A stretch of DNA of 64,000 nucleotides from Calliphora vicina (lineage: Eukaryota; Arthropoda; Insecta; Diptera; Calliphoridae). The notes under the pieces are model-generated. The model worked only from the letters and a program-made list of their open reading frames with translations. It was not told the origin of the DNA and ran no database searches. The position numbers and the translations under genes are program-made. The DNA is taken from the NCBI RefSeq assembly GCF_958450345.1, contig NC_088783.1, forward strand, positions 99,753,302 through 99,817,301. Reading direction: 5' to 3'. Of the stretch, positions 23,286 through 34,490 are shown in pieces (position 1 is the first letter of the stretch; every line of letters begins with the position of its first letter).

Positions 23286-24641
23286 TTCCAAAACTGCTTC
23301 ACTCCACTTCACTCATTCATTCATACATAATAGGAGTATCTATTGTAGCAAATCGTATTGTATTCTAAATTTGATAGAAATTCATATTCATTTTGACAAT
23401 AATGGCGCTCACAGTGCACTGTATGGAGCTTAAATGGTTTTGTGCAGTTGGTACAACGAATTTCAATGAGTTTAACAAGTATTTTACGAATTTATTTAGT
23501 TTGCATGTGGGTTTTATATAGAATTTATACATAGAATTATTTAAATTTAAACATAGTTTTATTCACATACATAAATATGTGCATATGTATGTATGTATGC
23601 ATGAATGTATATGGAGTGTATCTGTGTGCACACTCGTATAATGACTAAATTCAATATTAAATAGTTTTATAGTAATTTCCATTTAAGAAAATTGTTTTTC
23701 CAACTGAAGACATGCAATTTTTAGCCCAAGTAAAACAAATTTTATTTAATAAACATTTACTAGTTAGTGGTAGTATGTGCATGAAATGATCACATTTTAC
23801 TACATGATTTCGAAACTTTTAAAACCCAAAGAATTTATTAGCAAACATTTAACTTTTTGATTTCGTTAAATCCGCATAACACATTGTATCTTTTTCGCTT
23901 CCAGTTGTTTCGAGAGCATGTTTATATAAACCCTTACTTATTTTGCTTCACAACAACATCTTTCTACATTCAATACTAAAATTTATGAAACAGCCCATGT
24001 ACTTCTCTTTCAACCCTTTTCGTAGACATTCCTTCGAATTTTCCTATCATAGAAATTGATGTATCATGCCAAGAAACAATTTAAGCTTAAATGTCATTTC
24101 TACCCATAATCACAATCGACATGAACTTGTCGATGATTGTAGGTAGGATTGAAAAAAAAAATAATAAAAAACTATCGAAAACAGCAAACGTCAAGTGATG
24201 ATCACAGTTGTAACCTGCATGTGGTGGCATGAACAATCAGACACACTCACTCACACACTCAGATGCACTTTGCTCTTTTTGTGATGTGGAGCAATTGAAA
24301 TTATTTAATTTGTGCAACATTAATGGAATAAATGTAATGGCAGATAATAATGTTGTAATGATGCAAGAGAACACCATAATTGGATTGCAGACAATTGAAA
24401 TGTAGTTTGTCTTTTCTTTTTTTTTGTATTTTATTAAAATTTATGAAATTTTGCGAATAAAAAGGGTTGATTGACGTACTTACATACATATGTATACACA
24501 GAAAAATATACATACTATTCTACAATTGCAATAATAAACACAATTGTATATGAATTGTACTGAAATTCGTATCTATATTAAAAAACTTTTGAAAAATCGG
24601 AGACTAAAATGAAAGCAATTGAAAGCAAGTTAAAAACTTAC
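23286..24641. other. Intron sequence of the homeobox pseudogene; no gene seen
   Basis: AT-rich, with short CATA/TATG-rich runs near 23570-23620 and a CACTCACTCACACACTCA run at 24243. A donor site (ACTTAC on the plus strand) marks the intron start at 24636-24641. Confidence 0.5.
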
Positions 24642-24817
24642 CGCTATTTGACTCTCCTTAAGATGCAATGTTAAAGCCAGAGTCTCCCGAATATAGACAT
24701 CTGGTTTGTTAAAAATGTTCTCTCTAGTTCATCCAGTTGCCATGGATTAAAATTTGTGCGATTTCGTCCTTGTTTGGAGCCATTGTTTTCATTGTCTTCG
24801 TCATCATCGCACTGACA
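24642..24817 (-). pseudogene. unc-4-like: unc-4-family homeobox pseudogene, exon for homeodomain helices 1-2
   Basis: The minus strand reads an acidic stretch CQCDDDEDNENNGSK, then RNRTNFNPWQLDELERTF, which is the N-terminal arm and helix 1 of an Unc-4-type homeodomain. After a frameshift it continues PDVYIRETLALTLHLKESQI A, which is helix 2 and the turn. Only 8 nt separate the two blocks where 15 would be expected, so 7 nt are missing. The exon ends GCG and is followed by a perfect GTAAGT donor. The acceptor before 24817 is AAAAG after a pyrimidine-rich run. The splice signals are kept while the reading frame is lost. Confidence 0.85.
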
Positions 24818-26110
24818 CTTTTGATCAAAATTCAAAAGTGAAATAGAAATTAGTGAACTGTTTTGACAATACCCTCAATACCCAAAAATCTTTTAAAAAA
24901 TCCCAATAATGGGAGATAATTTATAGCCCGGACCTCGGTACAGTCAACAAAGTCAAAAATCTAAAAAATAACATTTTTTAGATTCTCAATAACAATTCAC
25001 AAATTTCTTTTCCACTTTTGCATTTGGATCAAAAATGTCTATATAAGTTTCAAATTTCGATAAAAACGATTCATAAACAAATCTTTTATTATATTTTAAA
25101 AATTCAAATTTTCTAAAAAATCAGCCACCATTTATGATTCCCATATTTTCTATAAAATTTTTAATTATTAGAAATTTAATACATTTTTGAAAAGAAAGTA
25201 CAATTTCCTAAACGTTGATATATAATATGTATCTTATATTTTCCAAAAGTCTCATTAATGGATTCAAAATACATAACTCACAATAATTAATTTCATCTTG
25301 TAGTGTTCACTTTTGGTAATGCAGTAGTCGGCAATGCAGTAGTTGGCAATGCAGTACACAAAAATATATTACAAAACAGCAAGATTCTGTAAATTTTTAG
25401 ATTGTTGATTTTGAATACATAAATAATCCATAAGAATAGTATTGAGAGTGATGTGGCACAAAAACAATTGGATATAACATATTACCTCATCTTGCTTAAA
25501 ATTATATAATATTAGCGCACTCTGGTTAAGATGTGGTGCCCAATTTGACTTCTATATAATCAATTTTTACTATTTCTTTAATTGAATTTAAGATATTAAT
25601 ATTATTTCATATCGCTTGTAACATTACTTTAACATTATTACTCTATAATACATAGAATTTAGGTAAAAATTGTGAATTTAGACCTATTTTGAAATGCATT
25701 TTTTTTAAGTTGTGGCAAAAAGTTGGCACTAATCTTTTCACGGCCCTTTTAAAAACACTATATACTAAGAAAAAAAAATAAAAAAATGTACGATTTTATA
25801 CGATTTTTTTTAAAATTCCAACAAACTTTTGTAATTTTTTTTAAAAAAAAATATTTTTTTGAAAGATAAAAAATAATTTTAGTCGAAATGTTTTATAAAA
25901 ATTTTACTACTGCCAAATTTCACTTTTTAAAAAAATGAATTTTTGAGAATTTTTTTCTTGAAGCAATTCAAATCATTTTTTTATTCATTAATTTTTTCGT
26001 AAATTTAACTGACTTTAGCGACTTCTGGTGAAGTCTAGAAGAGTCAAATAAAACCAATTCCTAAAAATTTATTTGAGTTGTGTTGTTTCAATATATCAAT
26101 CAATCAATAT
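24818..26110. other. AT-rich flank; right part is a repeat interrupted by the foldback transposon
   Basis: No gene is seen. A short GGCAATGCAGTAG duplication lies near 25329-25356. From about 25680 the sequence resembles 3470-4330, and that similarity resumes at 30651 after the transposon, which shows that the transposon inserted into an older repeat. Confidence 0.55.
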
Positions 26111-26895
26111 GGGGCATTTCACGTCAAGTGAACCAACTTTTGAAATCGATGTCTTCCGATCGCGATGAAATTTGCACCAATGTTAGTTCTATTGGATAGT
26201 AATTCGGACACCATTTTTCAACAAGATCGGTCAAGAACTCTCTGAGTTATAGGAGGTCAAAATTTGACATTTCTTAGCAAAATGTGTCCCAAATAGTTTA
26301 GATAGCTATTTATGCAATCTTTCGAAAAAAAAAATTAAAAAAATTTAATAAAATATTTTTGATTTTTTTTTTTTAAATCAAAAATATTTTTGACTTTTTT
26401 TTCAAAATTTTTTTTTTTATTTTTTTAAGAAAGCTTAGGTCTTTTCCTAAGCGACATATATGGTCGCTTAGTGGGATGCGAGTGGGATATCTATCAAAAA
26501 AAATATTTTGTAACTCAAGATTTAAAATTTTTGAATTTTTTTGCAAAATCAAAAATTTTGTTGACTTTTTTTAAAAAAATGGACCCATTTTTTAATTTTT
26601 TTTTTTTGCTCAGAAGAAAGCTTATGTGTTTTCCTTTAACACCCTTTTTGTCGCTTAGTGGGATGCGAGTGGGATATCTATAAAAAAATGTTTTGTAACT
26701 CAAGACATACAATTTTTTACTTTTTTTTGAAAAATCAAAAACCTTTTTGACTTTTTTTTCCCAAAATGGACTCTTTTTTTATTAATTTTTTTTTCTCAAA
26801 AGAAAGCTTAGGTCTTTTCCTTTAAAACCTTTTTGGTCGCTTAGTGGGATGCGAGTGGGATATCTATCAAAATAAATATTTTGTAACTCAAGACA
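26111..26895. repeat. Left inverted end of the foldback transposon, three tandem subrepeats
   Basis: The tip (26111-26280) matches 20539-20700. Three ~185-bp units follow, each ending in TATTTTGTAACTCAAGA and separated by T-rich spacers with AAAGAAAGCTTAGGTCTTTT. It pairs with 30190-30650. Confidence 0.85.
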
Positions 26896-27142
26896 AAGGT
26901 TTTTAAATTTGCACTATTTTAATTTTTTTCATATTTGTGTGTAAACCTTAAAAATTAAACTTACGCAGAGAAACTAGACACATTAGCCTTTCCGATGGTA
27001 TGTAACATACCCAACTAAAATTTCATAGCCTCGATACTGTAATACCCATAATATGTTAACCTCAGGAATAAAAATCACTTTTTTTCTATGGAAATGTTGA
27101 ATAATTTAATTTTGTTATTTATTTGTAATAATAATTAATTTA

Positions 27143-27606
<464 letters not shown>

Positions 27607-27698
27607 GATGAATAATTTAGTAAAATTTAATCTTAATCACAATAGATCAATTTATATAATAACTATTTTTACACTTAATTTATGAAGTTTTTAAATTT

Positions 27699-29748
27699 TC
27701 AAATATCCATACTTTTATCCTCCTTATTTGTCACCTTTATTAGCTGCTTTTTTTTTGTCAATCCTTTCTTGGCGTTATTAGATTCAGCTACTGATTTCGC
27801 TGCTGGCTTCTTTTTTGGCTTTGGAAAGAAATCGCATTGAGTAGATGCAGAAAACTTTTTTAATTTAAGTCTTCCATCGACAAGCGGTATGAAAGCATGG
27901 TATTGAGCAGTGCCATCGATTGTTACCGCAGCATCGAATCTGCTCTTTAGTGTTTTCAATGTTTCCTCATGATCCTCTTTGCTACTAAAAACTATTTTAG
28001 TTTCTTTACAATAATTCTTTGCCCAATGGAATAAAGCAGTCGCATCTAAGATGCGATCTTGATGAGAGCACTGGAGGCTATACTTCGCTGCATTTCTTTT
28101 GAGGTTTGCTCCAATACCATCACATGCTCCTTTACCATGAGCAGTAGGATGAAAATGCCACTCAGCTGGCATTCCAAAATCTTTTTCATGTGCTGTAAGA
28201 TTTGCGAAGCTACTTTTGTTTTTAAATTGTTGACGAGCTCCGTCCGAAACGTAGTATACCTTTTCTACTGTAAATTTTGATTTTAGATAATTTAGTATTA
28301 TCTTCTGGTACTCATAAACTGCAACGGTGTCATGTTTTAAATCGTCGGATATGATTGCCATACTTTTGTGTTCCAGGTTTTCTTCTTTCATGTAGTAAAT
28401 AACTACTGTGAATATAGTTGCTTGGTCGTTATTGAAGTGGAATGCTTGTATGGAATCCTGAAGAACATATTTATAGTTCTCTGCGAAATCAAATGAAATA
28501 ATGAATTCACCAGACTTCAAATGTGTTTTCAAGTCCTTGAAGAATGACCACTGCTCTTTGACTAAAAAGTCATGGGTTCTCAAATTTAGCAATCCTCTAC
28601 ACAGTTCTTCCACAAAATCATCCACATTTAAAATTATGGTTTTCAGTGTGCATCTTTCAGTCTGAAGCCAAGATTCAAATTTTAACTCCTCAATACATTC
28701 TCGATCAAAAGAGTTGATTAAATTTTCTTTGATGGATGTGGTTTCCGGGCAATTCGAACATTCACCTAAGTGGCAAGAAGTTGTAGCATTAGGGCACATA
28801 GTCAATTTAAGGCAATCGCGGTAATGGTGTAAATCTTCTGATGAATCATCTTTTAAGTTATTTAAGTTGATTTCCTTCAACATCAATTTAACATTTTCAT
28901 GGTAAATACAAACACATACTGTGTGAGTTCCGCTGCTTCCTGCCAAAACGCAATGTTTTGGCCTCAGTTGTGTAAATTTTGTGAATCCAATTTTGACATC
29001 CTCGTATTCAGATTGAAATGTTGCGAATAATTCATTCAGGTTACAGAGAACCATTCTCTTCTGCATTTGAACTTTCTTGCCATCGATTCGTACAGACATC
29101 CAGTCTTTCATCCCTGGCATCAGGCGACTCATATCATCTCGCTGATAAAACTGAGTTATTAGAGATTTAGTATCGCACTCCAAAGTTTTTCCCTTCTTTT
29201 TGTTTGGGAGTGTGAGAATCCCATGCTCAGCAACCAATTGTTTAGCAATTCTTGCTTTTCGTTGAGACGTTCCAAACTCAGTCATTGTTTTTGCAGAACT
29301 CCATGTTCTTGGAGCAAGCGTGAGAAGTTGAATTCTTTCAGCTTCACTCTGTGACGTTTTGTATTTCTCTTTTATTTGTTCAAGAACTTCTACTGCATCC
29401 TTATGGTATTGGTTTCGACACTCATTCGTTGAATTTGAAAAGTTAGAATAACCATCATCATCAACAGTTCTGTCTTCATTCTCGGAATTACTTTTGTCTT
29501 CATCTGGAATAACTTCAACGCAAGGCTCATTACTATTCAAATTCGGTAATTCGTTCAACTTTCCGAGCTCTTTCCTGCATGATCCACAAATTTTCAATCG
29601 TTTTGACAGCGTAAGGAATTTTTTTTAATAAGCCGTCGGAAATATTTCGCATATCTGATGATCTGTGCTTCATTTTGTTAAAGGGATTAAAACAAAAAGA
29701 CGAATAAATTTCATTTTCAACCTTAGCCTTTTTAGAAGTCGTAGACAT
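27699..29748 (-). CDS. DDE/RNase H-like transposase candidate of the foldback transposon (one frameshift)
   Basis: A 632-residue frame (27699-29597) continues upstream in another frame from the likely start MSTTSKKAKVENE at 29748. The two meet at a run of eight A (29619-29626), where one base seems missing. The N-terminus has CFNPFNKMKH and then CGSCRKEL, a possible zinc-binding module. Using the numbering of the 632-residue frame: RPKHC and HTVCVCIYHENVKLML at 212-240; a Cys cluster CHLGECSNC at 275-283; FIISFDFAENY with D370; YYVSDGARQQFKN with D452; HPTAHGKGACDGIGANLKR with D493; a basic tail (593-625) that could act in nuclear import. I recall this SDGA..QF / HGKG.CDGIG pattern from many unnamed invertebrate proteins. 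Three acidic residues in a strand-strand-helix order suggest an RNase H-fold nuclease. That activity, and the role of mobilising the inverted ends, are inferred. It is not a Tc1, hAT, piggyBac or MULE type by motif. Confidence 0.7.
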
Positions 29749-30189
29749 TTTGAATTTTGTAAGTATTTATGTAAATAACACACGTCTTAACTTTAACGCT
29801 GTTTCTAAAAAACTGATTTCCGTATGTCTTCAGAATGACAATAAATAGTTTTTTAAGATCATATAGGTAGTACGTTTTAATGAATGAGTCTAAAATCTTT
29901 TATTAGGGGTCAAGAAGGGCTTACATACTAAAGTACCTAGTTTAACCAAATGTTACAAATAATAATAAAAATAAACCACCATATAAATAACCTACCTGTC
30001 AACTTCTACCTCTCCACCCACTTCTTAAAGTCAAATGTCATAAAATAATAAATAAACTGGTACTTCCACTTGATTCCAAAAATTTGTTTCTGGGGCACCT
30101 GATATTTTAACAATGAAAATCACGTGCGCTGAAAACTACCTCTAGGATTGACTAAAAAAGCCGCAAGATACAAAACTCAGACAAATTTT

Positions 30190-30650
30190 GGGCGTGGAAA
30201 ATTAATAGCGGTCGGTAAAAAATTGTATGTCTTGAGTTACAAAACATTTTTTTTTATAGATATCCCACTCGGATCCCACTAAGCGACAAAAAGGGTGTTA
30301 AAGGAAAACACATAAGCTTTCTTCTGAGAAAAAAAAAAATTAAAAAATGGGTCCATTTTTTTAAAAAAAGTCAACAAAGTTTTTGATTTTGCAAAAAAAT
30401 TCAAAAATTTTAAATCTTGAGTTACAAAATATTTTTTTTGATAGATATCCTACTCGCATCCCACTAAGCGACCCATTTTGGCCTGTTTGGCCAAGATGTC
30501 AAATTTTGACCTCCTATAACTCAGAGAGTTCTTGACCGATCTTGTTGAAAAATGGTGTCCGAATTACTATACAATAGAACTAACATTGGTGCAAATTTCA
30601 TCGCGATCGGAAGACATCGATTTCAAAAGTTGGTTCACTTGACGTGAAAT
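30190..30650. repeat. Right inverted end of the foldback transposon
   Basis: Two reversed subrepeat units (ATATCCCACTCGGATCCCAC near 30260; a second near 30440) and then the tip CCTATAACTCAGAGAGTTCT to GGTTCACTTGACGTGAAAT. It is shorter than the left end by one unit and by five terminal bases. Confidence 0.85.
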
Positions 30651-31061
30651 ATATATTTTATAATATTTTGAGACTAAATTTTTTTTTGATTTTTGTCTAT
30701 GAGACAAAGTACCGTGCGTAGTCGATTAAGCCATGTCCGCCTGTCTGTCTGTTGGAATCAACTTTCCGAAGTCCCTAAATAACTTACATACACGATTCAT
30801 ACATCAATATCTCCGGAATTCTTCCGGCTCGGTTGCTATTTAAAATCGAGAAAATCGGTCCACAAAAACCAGGACAACCTCGATTTTTGATCTATATCTG
30901 GATTACTAATGTGCTCTTTTTCTATTGAGAAGGAGTACTTTGAGTGGAAATTTAACATGTGTTTTGTTAATGTAACAAAAACAAAATACATGTAAAACGA
31001 CCACTCAAATCACTCGTTCGCTGTAGAAAAACAGCACATAAGTCATTAATATAGACAGTAT

Positions 31062-31315
31062 TGGTCAATTCACAAGGTCTCTTATCAGTCATATTGTCAT
31101 AATGTTCTAATATATCACGGCTCGGCAGCTCGGCTTAACCGACTCTTAGGCATTCGGCGCAGGTCTCTGCTGGTGGGTTACGATAACACAATAAACATAG
31201 CATACAGAGTAATATTATTTTATGACATTTTCTGCTAGAAAAACAATAAAAACCATTGTGAAATATTAGAACATTATGACAATATGACATGATAAGAGAC
31301 CTTGTGAATTGACCA
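31062..31315. mobile_element. MITE with ~54-bp inverted ends and TAT duplication
   Basis: The ends are TGGTCAATTCACAAGGTCTC and its exact reverse complement, and the pairing continues about 54 bp with few differences. TAT is present at 31059-31061 and 31316-31318. Compared with other mini-me copies, the host reads ATAGACAGTAT|GTA without it. A 3-bp duplication would suit PIF/Harbinger, but the end sequence alone does not prove it. Confidence 0.8.
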
Positions 31316-31437
31316 TATGTATATCTAATGATAGATACATATTTCAAAGACCTTTGCAATGACGTATATAAGACAATAGTAAGTTGCACCTACAATGGGT
31401 TAAAATCGGAAAAAAATATTTTTTAACCCGAATTTTT

Positions 31438-31658
31438 TTCAACAATCATATTTATGATCAATAAGCGTTTAAACAATCATATTTCTGATCAATAAGCGTT
31501 TAAACAATCATATTTATGATCAATAAGCGTTTAAACAATCATATTTATGATCAATAAGCGTTTAAACAATCATATTTCTGATCAATAAGCGTTTAAACAA
31601 TCATTTTTCTGATCAATAAGCGTTTAAACAATCATATTTCTGATCAATAAGCGTTTAA
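31438..31658. repeat. 31-bp tandem repeat, seven copies
   Basis: The unit is AACAATCATATTTATGATCA plus ATAAGCGTTTA. Copies alternate between ATTTATGATC and ATTTCTGATC variants. It contains an ATCATA...TATGAT dyad. It replaces part of the AT-rich middle of the mini-me copy. Confidence 0.9.
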
Positions 31659-31919
31659 AATTTTTTTTACAAAAAATGAAAAAACAACTTTGGAAAAAAA
31701 TAATATTTTTTACCTAAAAATTTTTATTTTGAAGTATAATATGGTGAAAGGTATATAAGATTCGGCACAGCCGAATATAGCTCTCTTACTTGTTTAAATT
31801 AAGATTTACAATTAAGCTAACCTGTAAGAAATTGTAATTTCATTGGCGAATTAAATAAATAAAAGTGCTATCGCTGCCATTATGTATAGAATATAACATA
31901 GTGCAAGTGTCTGCTGCGG

Positions 31920-32175
31920 CTTCTCTGGGTGGCGCGCATCCGAAATGTCCAATTTTCCGGGAATTTCGCCGATGGCCACTGTGTGGCTAATTCGCAGACC
32001 TGCGTCTTAAGACGCAGGACGCAGGTGGCATAACCATTCCCTCAAATCGCCGTCAATCGTTGGCCTCTATGTCAACCAATTTAGTCCAAAAGAAGTTTGT
32101 AATCATCGACCTATAGCGTTCGCCATTGACAGTGATGACCTGTCCAACGTTGTTCCCAAAGAAATATGAACGCTG
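31920..32175 (-). pseudogene. Transposase remnant of the insect Tc1/mariner-like (DUF4817-associated) group
   Basis: The minus strand reads FQRSYFFGNNVGQVITVNGE RYRSM, then ITNFFWTKLVDIEAND. It matches the stretch between the first and second catalytic residues of a widespread insect transposase type (usual form: IGPYFFE...G..VTVNGERYR.M...F..P.L...D). Only about 70 codons are recognisable before stops. The same type, better kept, is at 36445-37110. Confidence 0.65.
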
Positions 32176-34054
32176 AAAGTAAAATATTTATTTGTGTCCA
32201 GTTAGTTTCTTAAAATACTTGTATGTATATTGGAAATACATACTATAACAAAGTTTATGATATACATATGTATGTTTTGTATTATTCTTCTGAAAGTAGT
32301 TACATAAATAAATACTTCTAAAAATGTAAATAAATTTAAAACAGTATAATCCTTTCTAAGGACAATTACTAACATACGCTAACAAAACTAATTAATTTTA
32401 TATTTTTTCACAAATTTACATAATAAACCGAATTATCAATTTAAATTTTAATATTCAAATTACAAAAGAAATGAACAAGCAGCGATCCACATTTGAACAA
32501 CAGCAACAACAATAAAGTCTTATACATGTACAAAAACAAACATCATACAGTCAAGAAGTCAACAATGACAATGATTTAGATAATTTTATTTATTATGCCC
32601 AAGAGAATGATGAACAAAGAAGAAAAAACGACAACAACAACAACAACAAGGACTACAGTAACAACATGTAGTTGAAAGGAAAACAAGGACTATTATTTAC
32701 TCTTTCAAGTGCGATGAGCCAGCCTCAACTCCCCATTGATTTCCAGACAAAACAACAACAACATCATATACGAACAAACTCACACACATCTACGTTAAAT
32801 ATTCAACTCGACATTGAAATTGAGAGAAAAAAGGAAAAAGCCGTAAGAATAAGGGAGAGAATTTCTATTGTTGTTAGAGGATAATGAATGTGTTCTTGTT
32901 CTTATTATTTTTCAAGTTTGTTTTTATTTGGGCACAAACAATAACAACAACATACTAGCGAACTCACAAACATACATATTTACACATGTAATAACAACAT
33001 TGCAATGTAATACACACATATTTAAGAATCACAGATGTGTGATGTATTGAATTGTAATAGAATCTTTTTGCTCGTAATCATGTACAAGTGCGGTGGGATG
33101 TGTCACGTCCCTTTTATTTTATTTATTATTTAGTGGTTTACCTCTAACTAATTTTAAATTCATTTATCTCTTTCTTGTTTGTATTTTGGTACTGGTTTCA
33201 AACTTATCATGAAATAATAAAATTTTATGTATTTTAAATTTTAATGTTATATCCATAGATATATACATTACAGTTCGTTTGTGACCAGGTCACTTCATTT
33301 GTTTTTCGGGTATCATAATTCTTCTGAAGGTTTCTGCGTAAATAAAAATGATGGCGTTCTTTTTTTGGAAAATTTTCACTCCTTGTGGTGGTTTAACGCA
33401 CCTAAAGACGCGGATTTTGAGCACATTTTTCTGTAGAGCAAAAACGGTTGAATATATTGCAAATCTTATTTCATCAGTCTATTCTGCAGCAAACATTAAT
33501 ACAATTGATGTTTTTTGAATCCTTAAAATAGTTCCAAAAACCCGCAACAGTGGGCGCAAATCTCATAAAAATATAAAAAAAAGAATTTTCGAATTTTTAA
33601 ATATGAACGGTGAAAAGACATTTCAAGCTTATCAAAACCTTACCAATATTTCCTTTCATAACCCGTTAAAATGAAAATGTGTGTAAAATCGGATAACGTT
33701 CGAGTTTCGGGTCAAAATACGAATATTTAAAAAAATATACGATAACAAAATTTAAATAAAATTTTTTCTTATCTCAAATTTTATATTTTAAATTAAAAAA
33801 ATTGTTCTTGATTTTAATAAATGCTAAATAAGGAGTAGAAATGCAACTTTTAACAGTTGAATCTGTTATGGGTTAGCATTGTTAAAATCATTTCATTGAA
33901 ACACTAATTGCTATCCAATAAGCATTTTTGCGAGAATTCAAGTGTAAATCAAATTAAATTCCAGTCAAATGGGTCTGGAATTCAAGTTAAGTTCCAGTAA
34001 AATTTTCTATACTTGAATTTAAATTGTTTTTGGTGCTTATTGGGATACGTTTTT
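32176..34054. other. No gene seen; CAA-rich tract and a dispersed repeat
   Basis: CAACAACAACAA runs occur at 32480-32660, which is typical of fly intergenic DNA. Positions 33480-33600 (CCGCAACAGTGGGCGCAAAT) are mirrored at 47540-47640 (TTTGCGCCCCTGTTGTGGGT), so a dispersed repeat is present. Open frames at 32672 and 32868 have no recognisable domain. Confidence 0.45.
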
Positions 34055-34310
34055 CTAAAGGATCGTTTCAGATTTCGAATGGTTGGCCGGACATAAAAAA
34101 TGTTCAAGGTATCTCAGCTTCAATTCGTATGGTACCCAATTACCCTGCTTTTGGATGAATCCTGCTGCCAACAAACGTTCTGAAATTGCCGATTGAGTAA
34201 CTCCCAACGATTTTGCAAGCTCTTGTTGAGTTTGACAGCAATCTTCATGGAGTAATGACTCCAATTCTTGTATTTCAAACTTTTTTGGCTGGGAGATCTT
34301 TTGCTTTACT
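34055..34310 (-). pseudogene. mariner transposase N-terminal fragment
   Basis: The minus strand reads FEIQELESLLHEDCCQTQQE LAKSLGVTQSAISERLLAAG, then FIQKQGNWVPYELKLRYLEH. This is the second helix-turn-helix of mariner transposases and the WVPHEL linker motif. The sequence runs into unrelated residues at both sides, so only the DNA-binding part is left. No inverted end is visible next to it. Confidence 0.82.
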
Positions 34311-34490
34311 TCTATAATTTGAAAAAAAAGTGCAGCTAAATCACATCGATTGCTCACCAAAACTATAAAAGATTAATGTTCAATAACGAAGTGAGAATAA
34401 ATTACAGATATTTACCCTTAAAAATGACATATAAGTTAATAAAAACAAAAACCGCGTTTAAAAGATACAACATCTATTGTAAATCCCTCA

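Larger units (their letters stand above)
30716..31795 (-). repeat. mini-me-like repeat, copy 5, with a MITE and a 31-bp array inside
   Basis: Reverse orientation: CGATTAAGCCATGTCCGCCT GTCTGTCTGT near 30724 and GGCACAGCCGAATATAGCTC near 31763-31785. The copy is enlarged by a 254-bp MITE (31062-31315) and by seven 31-bp repeats (31438-31658). Confidence 0.8.

Noticed and set aside
32672..33050. Small frames next to CAA-rich DNA as possible host exons
   Set aside because: No domain, no splice context and no start context that would support them.
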